Origin: Mortierella sp. BCC40632
Taxonomy: Eukaryota; Mortierellomycota; Mortierellomycetes; Mortierellales; Mortierellaceae
Length of the DNA: 64,000 nucleotides
NCBI GenBank assembly: GCA_011634665.1
Contig: WAEK01000001.1
Span: 2,850,001-2,914,000 of the forward strand
Reading direction: 5' to 3'
Part shown: piece by piece, positions 35,990-47,649 of the stretch
Layout: the number at the start of each line of letters is the position of its first letter
How positions within the stretch are numbered: the stretch's first letter is position 1
The notes under the pieces: generated by a model
Seen by the model: the letters and a program-made list of their open reading frames with translations, nothing else
What the model was told of the DNA's origin: nothing
Database searches by the model: none
Program-made: the position numbers and the translations under genes

Positions 35990-37111
35990 CGACCTTGGAC
36001 AGCCCATATTCCTGTGAAGTGTCTGTTGGTGAATTTTTCTTTCACTGACAGATCCTATACTTACATTGCGTATCCATTGGTCGTGATATGAAAAGACGTC
36101 ATATCACCAATCGACGTATCGTCTAGTTGCCAGAGTGAACGAATGTTGCTTGGACTTGCTCGCTGATTGTAATCGTACCTCCATATAGACCCTTGAGCCC
36201 ATCCCAAGTACACTTGAGGTCTAATTGAATCTGTCTTTTTTTTTTTTTTTTTTTTGTTATTATTATTATTATTATTGTTGTTGTTGTTGTTGTTGTTGAA
36301 ATGGGTAGTATGGAGCGATTGTGTCCAAAAGATGTGTGAGAATTCCAAGTCGAGGAAAGAGGGGTAGGGGGGGAAGGTAAAAGGAGAGGGGGGGGGGAGA
36401 GAGAAGAGGAGGAAAGAGGAGGAGAGACAGTCGGTATTCCTTCTTCCCACCTTTACTACCATTACTACTATTACTACTACCTCTACTACCAGTACCACTT
36501 CTTTCCCCCACATACACATACACACACCTTTGCCTTCTTTCTTCATGCATACGGGAATACAAACAAAGAAGAAAATAACCCGAAGCTTTTCTCCCTTTCT
36601 TTCCACCCCTCCTTTCCCCTTATTCTTACCTGGATATGCATATACCCTGTATGCGACTCGAGGAACTTTGTTTCCATTCTCTCTTGTTTTTTCCACTTTT
36701 TTAAATAAAGCATATGTACATCGCTTGAAAAAAAGGCCGTCATCAAAAGGAAAGCAATTGGGAGGAGAAAGAAGAAAGATAAAAGAAGTGACAGGTTGAG
36801 AATCGACAAATTTCCTTCTCTCTTCAAGGACTTGATAAAAAAAAAAAAAAAAAAGACTCACTGGCTTACCATATCTGCCTTCGTGCGTTGCCTGCAATGC
36901 CAATCTCGCGGAATCGGATGAGTCGATCCAGATGGGTATACTGCTCCCATGGCGAAGAGAGCATACTAGAAAATGTCGAGAGCCTCTTAAAAGTCTGCTG
37001 AATCGGTTGAAGCGTTGGCTAGACCAGTGAAAAAATCAAAGAAAAGGGCGCGTCAATTGCGCGAATTATCAAATTCAACCCCCTCACCCCTTGCTAAAAA
37101 GAGATGGAGAG

Positions 37112-37154
<43 letters not shown>

Positions 37155-37792
37155 CTGAAAAACACCCTTCGAACCTTTTCCAACGTCATTTGGTGGATAC
37201 TCTGTCGACTGTGTGGATGTTGACTACCAAGGGCATGGTTAGGCATGATCTTGAAATACTTTTTCTTATCAGGATCATAATAGAATCCTGGGATCTCTCG
37301 GACAGCAGGCTCTGGCCCTGGTTCTGCTCTCGGTAGAGTTGCAGTGGTCTGTTGTGATCCTTGCAATCCCGTTCTGCTGGCCTGTGCGATCGACGAGGAA
37401 GAGGAAGCTATAGATGGTTCTCTACTAGACACAGGGGCGTGACGAGCACCTGCTGCCCCATGATCATTGATTGGGTCCTGCTGGGGAGGGTGTGGACGAT
37501 GTGAAGGACGGCTCTGGGCAAAAGAGTCGCTCGACTGGTCTCGACCCCGTTTCCGACGACCATGCCATGATGACTGGGTTCGGGGCGGAGCCGAGGATTG
37601 AGATGCAGAAGCAGATACTGACGCAGAAGTTGACGATGACGATGGCAATGACGACGAAGCGGTAGTAGCAGTTGCAGCGGTCGAAGAAACAGAAGAGTGA
37701 GCCCTGCCGGACCGTTGCTGGTGCGCTGAGGTTGCCCTGTGCGGCGAGTCGGCGGTCGAGGACTGGTGGTTAGAGGATCGCCTACGCGGCAT
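34828..37792 (-). CDS. WD-repeat protein, DCAF4 (WDR21)-like
   Basis: The N-terminal exon (37792 to about 37175) encodes a Ser/Gln/Arg-rich tail ending in IPGFYYDPDKKKYFKIMPNH, the hallmark N-terminal motif of DCAF4. DCAF4 proteins are substrate receptors of Cul4-DDB1 ubiquitin ligases. Later exons are 37018-36870, 36230-36065 and 35911-34828, with WD-type blades such as MIYAGCRNGSVMVYDL and LVTGAMNGEIALWDTR. Exons 2, 3 and 4 join in phase, but exon 1 to exon 2 does not with a normal donor, so the exact junction is unresolved. A tiny extra exon or an indel may be involved. Total length is about 670 aa, longer than animal DCAF4 because of the N-terminal tail. Confidence 0.82.
36236..36298. repeat. 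T20-(TTA)n-(TTG)n compound microsatellite in a DCAF4-like intron
   Basis: A T run (36236-36255), then TTA units, then TTG units, directly next to the acceptor of exon 3. On the gene strand it places (CAA)n, (TAA)n and A20 where a pyrimidine tract is expected. Confidence 0.85.
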
Positions 37793-38560
37793 TGCTTCTG
37801 GATCGCATCTGGCGCAAGGAGAGGAAGGGGAGTGGAGAAGGGGAGCGGTCGAATGGAGAGCTGGATCCAAACAAAGAAAAAAGAGAAATGAGATGCACTT
37901 TTGCTCCCAAAAGTGGAAATGGAAGAATGCTCAGAGCTAACATTGGTTGATCTGTTATCCGTCAAAGCCGCCCACAACACGTCTGCGCCCAGTGAGGTGA
38001 AAAAGCGAGTCAAAAAAGGATCGTCACCTTCTCCTTACCCTTCCTCTCCTCTTGATTGACTACCAACGTCTTTCAGCAGTATTACAGACGCGTCTCTGAG
38101 CCTAGTCTCTCATTTCTTTCTCTCTTTCTGCAGGGGTCTCCAACGATGAGGAGAGGATTCCAGAGTTGGTGAAAGCGACTCGGCAAGAGCTACATCGGTT
38201 CCATTGTAAAAGAATGAAGTTGCTCTTCTTCTCCTAGGCTTACCTGTACTCTCAACTAACGGAACACGAGTACTAAGATGACTATGATTATGGTATGCGC
38301 ATGCAATTGGGATAGAGAAGGAGTGAAGAGAAGACGAGAGTCAGCAACCTGGCTGCCCCAGGGGCGAGAGAGCGAGAGAGAGTGCGATCAAGGGATCAGT
38401 ATTGAGAGATACCGCGGGGCTTAAGGGTGTCCCCCCTCCCCTGCCTCCAATGCACCAGTTGTTCTCGAAAAAGAGACGATGCCCCCTCTTCTCTTTTTCT
38501 CTTCTCTCTTCATTCATCCCATCCTTTTCTTTTCCTCCTCAACCAAGCACATCCCTACCA
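37793..38560. promoter_or_regulatory. Divergent promoter region of the DCAF4-like and PDI genes
   Basis: About 770 nt between divergent start codons. CT-rich tracts lie just before the PDI ATG (about 38480-38540), and purine-rich DNA lies near 37810-37850. The minus-strand open frame near 37870-38013 is probably leader sequence. No other gene. Confidence 0.45.
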
Positions 38561-40317
38561 ATGATGGGCAAACACGTCGTTCTGGGCGCTATTGCTGCCT
38601 TCCTCTCCATGGCTGCCACTGTCCTCGCTGACAATGCCATTGCACTCACTCCCAAGGACTTTGACCAGGCATGTTTCATGTTCTCCTGGTTCTAAATGCG
38701 TGACGTCCACAGCAGTGGTACCATTCGTTCCATGTGCTCATACTCGTCTCTTTTTTTCTTTCTTTCTTTCTTTTCATTCTTTCCTCCTTCATAGGTTTTG
38801 GGCTCCAAGCCTGCTTTGGTCGAGTTCTATGCTCCCTGGTGTGGCCACTGCAAGGTAAAAAAAAAAATGTTTCTTTTCTTTTTTTTTCTGCGCATTTCAA
38901 AGCTTTGAAAGGAATCATAGGCGCGACTGCCCCTTTGGGATAGAGTGACCAATCACTCACCAACCAGGTTGCTCCACGTATACCATTTTTTTTTTTTATT
39001 CTCCTCTTCTCCCTTTTTTAGAACCTTGCTCCTGTAAGTTAACGACATGGGCACCTCCCACTCCTGTCCCCCTCCCCTCCCAAGTGAAGCTTTCCTCCAA
39101 CGACCAGAATTCACGCACACGGGCATTGGAGAAAAAAAAAAAAAGAAAAGTCAGCGTGCCTGGTTCTTGATTGCTTTCATGGATGATTCTCATTTATTTT
39201 TATCTATTACTTCTCTCCCGGATAAATAGACCTATGAAGAGCTTGGTGCTGCCTTCCAGGGCAAGGAGGACAAGGTTGTGATCGCCAAGGTCGATGCTGA
39301 TGCTCACCGTGAGTTGGGATCTCGTTTCGGCATCAAGGGTTTTCCCACTCTCAAGTGGTTCCCCAAGGGTATTGACAGTGCACCTGAAGATTATTCGGGA
39401 GGTCGTGATCTCGATTCGCTTGCCGCATTTGTCAGCAAGAAATCTGGTGTCAAGTCCTCGATTGTGAAGAAGGTTTCTGCTGTCAAGATCTTGACCGATG
39501 CTAGCTTTGAGGCCGAGGTGTTGAAGAGTGGAAAGAATGTTTTGGTCGAGTTTTATGCTCCCTGGTGCGGTCACTGCAAGAACTTGGGTAATTATCTAAC
39601 ATGGACTTTTGGGATCAAGACATGCCTCTTGAATTTGAAAGCTTTTTTTTAAAAAAAAAAAAAAAAAAAAAAATCAATCAATCAATCAATCAATCTCCTA
39701 ACGTCAAGACTCTTTTGCCTCCATCCCTCATTTGAATAGCTCCTATCTACGAAAAGGTTGCTCAGGACTTTCTCAATGACAAGGACACTGTTGTGATTGC
39801 CAATGTCGATGCAACTGTGGAGAGCATTGTGGCCGAAAAGTATGGTATCCAGGGTTTCCCCACGATCAAGTACTTTGCTGCCGATGGCACGGTTGTGGAT
39901 TACGAGAGTGGCAGAACCGAGCAGGACTTTGTCGACTTTATCAACGAAAAAGCGGGTACTCAGCGTCTTGTAGGCGGTTCGCTCTCGAGCAAGGCTGGAC
40001 GTATTGAGGCCTTGGATGAGTTGGCTCAAAAGTTTGTCCAAGCACATTCCGAGAATGAGAAGAAGGCGGTCCGGGACCATGCTACAGAATTGATTTCTGA
40101 ATCGTACAAGGAGAACAAGGCGGCGAAGCACTATGCCAAGGTCTTTGACAAGACCTTGAACAAGTCGACTTATCCTACGACGGAATCGGAGCGTTTGGCC
40201 AAGGTGATGAAGAGCAGCTCGGTGAATAAGGAAAAGTTGGATGATATGCAGATCCGCCATAACATTCTTGCAGTCTTTGTCTCGGCCCCTGCTGCTTCGG
40301 CCAAGGATGAGCTGTAA
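38561..40317 (+). CDS. ER protein disulfide isomerase with two thioredoxin domains and ERp29 C-domain (TigA/ERp38 type)
   Basis: Five exons, 38561-38668, 38795-38854, 39022-39033, 39230-39587 and 39740-40317, give 371 aa. A signal peptide (about 1-24) is followed by two thioredoxin domains with active sites CGHC at 52-55 and 173-176, then a helical ERp29-type C-terminal domain and the retrieval signal KDEL. It forms and rearranges disulfides in the ER lumen. The order matches fungal TigA and plant PDIL2-type proteins. The first intron starts with GC rather than GT (CAG|GCATGT ... TAG). The third exon is only 12 nt and encodes NLAP of the conserved CGHCKNLAP; its donor GTAAGT is perfect. Confidence 0.96.
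39672..39694. repeat. ATCA tandem repeat in the PDI intron
   Basis: Tetranucleotide repeat directly after a long A tract in intron 4 of the PDI gene. Confidence 0.85.
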
Positions 40318-40936
40318 AAATGTTTTTTTTTTATAATATAAATCAACAACCATCAACCACTACAACCACACAATGAACCTTAGATCGTGGCAGTCAACTT
40401 TTTTCTTCTTCTTCTTTTATTGAATTAAAAAGAAAAAAGAAAAAGAAAAAAGGGAGGGAGAGTGAACAGGGCAGAGTAGACAACCTTTAGTCCTAGAACG
40501 GCGGAGCATTCTTGTTGCGAGGAGATATCTAAATTGAAGGGGCTTTGTGTGGATACCTTGTGTACGAATGTATGCGTAAAAAAGAAGACACTTCCGAGAT
40601 CATGGGATCCAATACCAAAGAAGAACAACTCTCCGGGAGATTCGATGGAAAAAAAGAAAGTCATTACGTGTGGGTCTCTGAGACGGAAGGAGAGAGGAGG
40701 CGAGTGAGTTTCTGCCAAGCTCCTCAAAAACCTGTCCTTCCCTTTTCTCTTTTACACCCCGAGAGAAGAGAGTCGCATTAGTCGCATTTGTAAATGGAAA
40801 CAACTTGATTGATATTATTAGAGTGGATAAGTTTTATTCTTAAGAAAAAGAGAAAAAAATATATATGCTAATGTACAAGGAATAGGGAGTTTGGAAATGC
40901 TCTACAGCAACGGATTAAAGAATGCTTCTGATTTCT
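40318..40936. other. Convergent intergenic region between PDI and calcipressin
   Basis: 3' sides of both genes, with A/T-rich runs. No domain-like frame. Confidence 0.5.
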
Positions 40937-41465
40937 CTAGAAGCACTGCATTACTGTAGGAAGAGCAGTGAGAGGCTGTGGGCTGGACTCGGAAGCGGCA
41001 ACACCCCAGTCTTGGATGGTGATAAAGGGTTGGTCACCCTTGGACTCCTTGGCAGGCGAAAAGGCAAGCTTGGTAGGAGTAGTGGGGTATAGAGAAGAGA
41101 ACGAGTTGGAGGGCGAAAGAGGAGTACGAGGAGGACGGACACGACCTGCTGGAGCCGACTGAGGGGCAGCAACAGTGGTGGTCGAGGGAATCAAGAGGGT
41201 ATCGATCCGGAGACCACGAATCTTTTCATGCGAGGCAGAGACCTTGGCTGGTGCTGGGGCGGGGGCAAGGGTTGGGGCGGGAGCAACAACGATGGGTTCC
41301 TCTGCGTCGAGTGAAAAGTCATCTTCGATAACAGCCATTTCGCTGTCATCGTCACTGTGACCAAGTGGGGGAGAACCGGGAGGCGAGATCAAGCCACTCT
41401 TCTCGGTCTCTTGACCGGGCAAGTGCAAGTAGTACTTCTCAGGGTTGATCGTCAATTCAGTGTGC

Positions 41466-41537
<72 letters not shown>

Positions 41538-41886
41538 GGAAAAGAGATGAGTATGGTGGTCCCTTGTGGTAAGAACAAGCTCAGATGCCTATGCTAAGAG
41601 TGGTGTGGAGTAGCAAAGACGTTACCTGTCCAAAGTAAACGCGCATGGTAGTGCCCTCAAGCTGGGTGTTGTGAAGGAGGGCCTTGGCCCGCTGGGCATC
41701 AAAGACGGAGCTGTAGACAACAAAGACTCGGTGGAAGGTCTTGATGGGCGAAAAGTAGCAGATCTGACCAAAAGCTTCGACACGGGCACGAAGGATGGCG
41801 AGTGGCTGCTGTTCAAAGTGCTCGTTCTCGAGGTTGGTAATGGTCAAGGTGTTGCTGGGCACCGAGGGGGAAGCTGCTGCGATCAT
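40937..41886 (-). CDS. RCN1: Calcipressin (regulator of calcineurin, RCAN/Rcn1)
   Basis: Two exons on the minus strand, 41886-41626 and 41464-40937, give 262 aa. The N-terminal RRM-like fold starts NTLTITNLENEHF and ends MRVYFGQ. The central conserved block SGLISPPGSPPLGH corresponds to the family's FLISPPxSPP motif, whose serines are phosphorylated in yeast and animal proteins. Near the C-terminus PFITIQDWG resembles the PxIxIT-like calcineurin-docking region of relatives. The protein binds and modulates the calcium-activated phosphatase calcineurin. Just before the ATG a CTCTCCACAG acceptor-like sequence occurs, so a 5' UTR intron is likely. The intron between the exons carries a 65-nt GA/CT microsatellite next to its acceptor. 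Confidence 0.9.
41469..41533. repeat. (GA)n microsatellite, 65 nt
   Basis: Perfect GA dinucleotide repeat in the calcipressin intron. On the gene strand it is (CT)n and forms the polypyrimidine tract before the TTAG acceptor. Confidence 0.95.
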
Positions 41887-41964
41887 GATGTTGTACTGTG
41901 GAGAGGTGGGAGGTATGAGAAAGAGTTTGTTTGAGAGTGTCAAGAAAAGATGATCAGAGTAGCC

Positions 41965-42020
<56 letters not shown>

Positions 42021-43853
42021 TGAATGAGTAAAGTAAAAGGTGAATGCCTGCCCTGGTTTGTGTGAGGGGGGGAGGGGGGGGAGAGCAGTAGGTCTGATAG
42101 GGTATGCAATTGAGAAAAGAAGGGATGGAGGCGAGAAGCTAGAAGAGGGATGTGAGTGCTGGCGGCAGTAACGGAAGAGTGGGAAAGGTGGGGTCCTTTT
42201 ATATGATCCATGACCACAAGAACATGTGTGTGTGCAGAGTGTCTCTTGCCCATTGCGGAGCGGTTTTGCCGAAGACTACTCACACAACAGTGAATAGAGA
42301 GCGTGGTCTGGTGGGACAAGCAGGGTCGCAGTGGGCCAGGGCCACACGGACATGGAGGCCGGTGGGGCAGGAAACGATGGAAACGACGAAAGAACGCACA
42401 AGACAGAAAAAAAAGAAAAAAAGAAAAAAAAAGGGCGCAGACGGACAGACGGACAGACGGACAGACAGGGCGACGTTCTACATAGAAGTCGTGGAAACAC
42501 GATACAGGGGAGAGAGCGAAGGGGCGAGTGGACGAAATTACAGGCAGAGCCAGAGCCGCCAGGGCCAATTCAGTCAGCAGCTGCCCTATCAACAGAACCT
42601 CGAGAAACATCTCCTGAGAAAGATCCACAGTCTGTCTCCTTCTCTCTGTACTCTGTAAATATGTGTGTGTCGATATTATTTTGTATTGTTTGGGATGTCC
42701 TATTCTAATGACAAGGTGCTGCTGCATGTGCGCGGAAGGCAACCATGGAATCGAGGACGAACCTTGCTGTCGCACTTGCTCGAAATGGAAGCGAAAGGCC
42801 TAGAGTGCTTGTCTCCGCCCTCTCCATCTCTCCTTCTCCCCTCCCCCCCCTCCTTCCTCACCCTCCTCCCCCCTTCTATCTCTAGGAGTAGGGCCGTCGC
42901 GCTAGGAATGAACCTGACTGGCAGTGGGATTCTTGGCACGAAGACGTGGGTGATGAACCAACGAAAGAGTGAAGACCTGACCGTTCGTCGACTCTCTCTC
43001 TCTCTCTCTCCCAGGGCTTTGTGGACCGAGATTAAAAATATCGTCTGGCTCGGACTGGCCAATCCTAGGCAGCAGAGACTGGACGAGAGCATAAATCCAC
43101 ATAGAATTCCACACGCTCGATGGTCGGTGGAGGAGGGTGGGAGGCGAAAGAAGGTGTGGATGGTGAAGGAGATGGATGGGCCCTTGCTCTCGCACTAGTC
43201 CACCTTGTTTCTTGATCCAGCGCTGTTTCCCCTCGTCCCTTCTATGCTTTCTTTCATGAGCAGGCTTTGTCTACATAATCCATAATTCTGATACAGAATG
43301 GCAAGAATACATCCTTGACAATGTTATTCGATTGACATACACAGACGGGCAGAGCAAAAGAACAAACAACGCAGGGTATCTCTTGGGTCATGGCCTGACT
43401 TTTGGGTCAGGCAAAAACACAATAATGTGCACCGATTGCATCCGACTCGCGTGGCCTTGTCTACTGTGTTTATGTCTGTGTATGAATGAGTGTGCTTCCT
43501 ATTCTTCTAGGGCTATTCCCGCGATTCCATCTTTCTCGGTCGTCGAAAAAATAGAAAACAAAAAAGAACGCGAAAAAGAAAAAAAGAAAAAAGAAAAAAG
43601 TACCCTTGTGTTGGCCTTGTGTTGTCCGCGGCCTACAATAGACCTCTGTGGGCTCCTTCTCGCACTGGGCCAGCCCCACTCGGAGAGAACAGATGGATTC
43701 TTCCATTGCTGGGCAGAGTCAGGCAGACTACTACACCGCACGGCTCGTCCTTGGTGGGGCACGTATGAGGAGAGGGGGGGAGGGAGGGAGGAGGGATTAG
43801 GCAGTGCCTCTTTGGTCGATTCCATTCCTTCCTCAGATCACTCCATTCCACCC
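41887..43853. other. Calcipressin promoter and gene-poor DNA
   Basis: Contains the GT microsatellite (41968-42016), G runs near 42066-42080, GACA repeats near 42441-42470 and CT-rich patches. I see no supported gene. Confidence 0.45.
41968..42016. repeat. (GT)n microsatellite, 49 nt
   Basis: Perfect GT dinucleotide repeat about 80 nt upstream of the calcipressin start codon. It can take up Z-DNA conformation, and length variation might alter the promoter (inference). Confidence 0.95.
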
Positions 43854-44027
43854 ATGGCCATTCCATGGAAATCGATTAACCAAATCGGCTGTTATTTTTG
43901 GACTCTGGCTCGTGCCAAGAAAGCCGAATTCGATTATCGTATGAACAAAGAAAAGGAGAAAGCCCGGGGAGTGCGTAAAAATATCTCTTTGGCTGTGTTG
44001 GCTGACACTCACCTGGTGCCTGGATAG
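43854..44027 (+). CDS. Putative small protein (57 aa), unrecognised
   Basis: An ATG-initiated ORF in good context (CACCCATGG) encodes a basic peptide beginning MAIPWKSINQIGCYFWTL and continuing with a Lys/Arg/Glu-rich helix and KNISLAVLADTHLVPG. The mixed composition differs from the CT-tract pseudo-ORFs. It sits after a pyrimidine-rich leader (TTCCTTCCTCAG ... CCATTCCACCC) typical of start regions in this window. No homologue is known to me, and no intron is needed. It could also be one exon of a longer gene. Confidence 0.35.
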   Translation: MAIPWKSINQIGCYFWTLARAKKAEFDYRMNKEKEKARGVRKNISLAVLADTHLVPG

Positions 44028-44032
44028 CCGTC

Positions 44033-44063
<31 letters not shown>

Positions 44064-47000
44064 ACTTTGCCTATATTAGATTCCTCGCCAGCAATAGAAG
44101 TTGCTAGTCTCCTCTGGCTCCCTTCTTGGGCTGCCTCGTATTTTCCCCGAACATTTTTTTTTCTTCTTCTTCTTCTTTTCTTTCCTTCGTGTGCAGTACG
44201 AGAGGGGGCATGGACTTTGAGGCTTCCTAGGATTCCATTCTTTCCAAGAATATTGAAGTCTCTCTCCTACAACAGCTCCCTTCTTTTCTCCCACCCCTCT
44301 CCCTACCTCTCTCCCTCTCTTGTTCTCCCTGCATTAGACAGACATAGCTCCCAGCGTTCAATCGCGTAGACACGTCTGTGTTTTGCTGGACGAGGGACCT
44401 GTAGCTGTAGAGAGAGGCGCAGGAGATGGAGATTGGAGGGCTTATTGTGGTTGCGGGTTCACCGGGGTCTGCGGCATCATTGTTGTGTGGACATTCAGCC
44501 GCTTGGCCAGGTGTGGTTGGCTGGCGTGTCAGACGGAGAGAGGAAGGGGCGAGAAAGAGAGAAAAGCGTGGGTTGGTTGCAGATGACAAACAGCTTGACC
44601 AATGAGCGCTCGTGAGAAAAACAGCCGGCTCCGGGGAATCTCTTATTCCCACTAGGTTCCACTAGAAAGCGTACGATGGCAGTAGTAGTAAAAGTACTAG
44701 GGTGGGGACAGAAGATGTAACCAAGCAATGAAGTTCCCCGTCCCATCCGCCTGAAGATAGAGGCAGAGGTGGATAATAGGATTGAAGGGATTTGAGGCGA
44801 CGCAGAGAGAAAGTACCATGCTCTAAGTCCGACCATCGATGTTTTTTGTCTTTTTTTTTTTTTTTTTTTGCGATCGATAGCGATATCGACATCATAGTGC
44901 TCATTACTATCCTTCTTCTTCGTGTTCATACATGATCCCACCATTTTTTAGGCCCTTTGGTACGACTCACAAAAGAGTCTACGCATGAGCTGTAGACCAT
45001 ACATACAGGATCCGCCACAAAGGCAACAAGTCCGAGGATTGACTGAGACTCGTTTATCCTTGATTTTTCCTGTCGAGAAGGGTTGTTTCTCCCTTTGTCC
45101 AGGTGCTCTCTTTTTTTCTTCTTTCATGGGATGCTTCGGTTGAATGTTTTTTCTGATAGTCCAGGGATGAGCCCCTGCACCTCTTCCCTCCCTCTTTCCT
45201 CAATGAGAGGATATGATGCACGCACGCACTGACTGTGGTCGCCCCACCCCCACCCCCAGGAATGCGATAAAAACCCTTCTACCCTGAGGGGGGAGGAAAG
45301 AAAAAAAAATATGCAGAAGAGAAGTGCAGACGTAAAAATAAGGGGTGTACAGTCGATCTCCGAGTCAAAGACTGTGTACGCCCAAGCATTGCATCTGTCC
45401 ATTGTTCATCACTGTAACTTTGACACATGTGGTAAAGGAAAAGAGATTGGGAGAACATAGTAGAGCTTGTACCAGATCGTCGTAGGATCAACATAAAGGA
45501 TGCACCCCTATCCAATCCACTTTTTTTTTCCGGCATGAAAAATAGGGAGCATCTATCAAGCATAGATAGGTCGGGGGTACTACTTTTCTACAGTCATCCA
45601 TCGATCTGCGCGTGCTTTTTGTTCTCGAGAGTCTCGACCAAAGGTGAGTATCACAAATCGTAAAAAAAAAAAAAGTAAAAACAAAAACAAAAAAAAAAAA
45701 AGGCGTGAACAGCAAACGTAGTTGATGTTCGTCACACTTGATTGGGCCCGAGGGACACCGCTGTTATTGTTTTTGTTGTTGTTTCTCCCTTTCTGCGATG
45801 CAGTTACGCCCGCTAGTGAAAAGGGAAAAAAAGAAAACAAGCAAGCCGGCATAGCCTTAGATTTGCAGTGTATCAATGTCACTTGGTACCACACTACCAA
45901 TTCCCAGGCACAATGGGAAAAAAAAAAAACCTTTTTTTTTGACATTGTCACTACAGAGAGAAGAGCAACAACGTAATAACTTTATTGAGTAACAATCTCA
46001 AAAAAAAAAGGTTATTGTGTCGCCTTGTAACCGTAGTGACTGGTTGTTGACTAGAAAGAACTCTTTATTACCATAGAAAGAGTCGATCTATGCCTTGTGA
46101 AAAGAGGGAGGAAAAAAACTAAGAATTGCATCCAACTAGGCTATCCATTGTGAAAAACTATAGTAGATAAATTTGCTCATGTCATTCATCAAAATAAGCC
46201 TTCGCTTCTTCCTTTTCCCCTCTCCCACCCTCACATTCTCTGTAGCAATTTCTTGTCTACATAGACTATGCTCTCTTTCTGTGAAGTCCATGTTCGGAAG
46301 CCACCCGGATCATCCTTGCTCAGTCGCTATGCAGCATTGGATGGATCTGTCGTATATATCTCATAAATATGTATCCCAAGGTGTCAAATCACCTGAATAA
46401 GACTCGCGGACCAAATTCCGTTGCGAACAAAGGTGGACTTTTTTTCGGCCCTTTTTCTTCAAGGATGAAATCCTAGTAAGGAGAGAAAGGAGCCTACTGA
46501 TACTTCTCCGCAACAACCATGACCGGCCTCTTCTACTGTAGGAGGAAAGGTACTTGGTCTCGGAGGAGGGGGGGGAGACCTTCCTATAGAGCTTTTTGGG
46601 ACTATTCTTGGAAATGACTTACCCACGATGGTTGCGATTACGAGAGACTGTCTCCTTACGCCCAGAAGATGGGCTCCCCCCCTGACTTCTCCTCTATCCA
46701 TCTTGGAGACCTCATCTACTTGTCGGGTTGACAATGTTTTTTTTTCAAAGTCCACGAGTACATGGGGTGGACAGGACTACCCAAATGAGGCGACCAGATC
46801 TTTGAAGCATGCCTCAATATGGTACAAGATGGCACTATCATCCCAAGGCTGTACAATTCGGGGTTTCTTCGCCTTCTTTGCTGTCACAGAGGAAGGAGAG
46901 GAGGGGAGCATCGTTCCTCCGCATGCTGCTAGAATGTTGACATGAACTCTATGTCTGATAAGGATGTTCCTTCGGGGATCAACGATATTCCATGGTGAAA

Positions 47001-47300
47001 AGGAATGGCTCGGAGACTCCTGCTCTGTTGTTCAGACAACTCCTTTCTCTCTCCCTTTCTCTCTCCTACACTCCACAACATACATAGACCCTTTCTCTCT
47101 CTCCCCGTAAGTAGTCCTACTCAGCCAATCGTTCATCTCCAAAGAGACAAGCCGGCAAGGTGAACCCACAGACCGTGTCACAGACAAGGGACTACGGTAG
47201 ATCGTAACAAGTGGACCTGCTTATTTACCGGATGACGCATAGGTCGTGTATGTTTGCTGCATAAGAGAAGAGACTTTTTTCTCTCTCCAAATGTCGGAAC
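44028..47300. other. 3.3-kb region without a supported gene
   Basis: An ATC triplet repeat at about 44031-44063, TTC repeats near 44161-44175 and several A/T homopolymers. Between 46150 and 46950 the composition is less repetitive, and plus-strand frames look mildly protein-like (for example near 46780-46940) but show no family. It may hold decayed sequence. Confidence 0.4.
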
Positions 47301-47649
47301 ATGGACAAGTCCAACGGCATGACGAATGGAGTAATGGAGCGATTGGGTAATGAGCCTCTCTCCTCCTCCCCCTCACCTGCTTGTCACTCACACCCTGCAG
47401 AGGTGCAGCAAGGGGGGTTTGGACAGGTACATCATCCTTTTTGGGCCCTGAGCTTTTTTTTTTTTTTTTTTTTTTTTGGAGGAGACATTCTCCGACAACT
47501 TTTCCGATCTTTTCTCTCTTTCACCTCTGGGGTCAGGATACATATTTATATAAAAAAAAAAAAAAAAAAAACGTGCGCAGAAACAGAGAGCCAGAGTGGT
47601 CTACAGAGAGCAAAAGCTGGTTTGCGCTCGAGCACTTGCTCCAAACAAG
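47301..47649 (+). CDS. Putative 5' part of an unrecognised spliced gene
   Basis: Three short exons fit together in phase: 47301-47346 (MDKSNGMTNGVMERL), 47401-47426 (EVQQGGFGQ) and 47581-47649 (KQRARVVYREQKLVCARA and following). Donors are GTAATG, GTACAT and GTACAT; acceptors are CTGCAG and GCGCAG. The joint reading frame has good composition. I could not find a clear continuation: after the third exon the frame can run into 47700-47800 but without recognisable similarity. A T/A-rich tract precedes the last acceptor, which is unusual. It may be a gene remnant or chance. Confidence 0.25.

Noticed and set aside
36061..36903. 280-codon minus-strand frame across a DCAF4-like intron
   Set aside because: It reads through the (CAA)n/(TAA)n/A20 repeat and includes real exon 3 only at its end; the splice model explains it better.
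42665..43198. 177-codon plus-strand frame upstream of calcipressin
   Set aside because: No domain, repeat-biased composition and no supporting start context.
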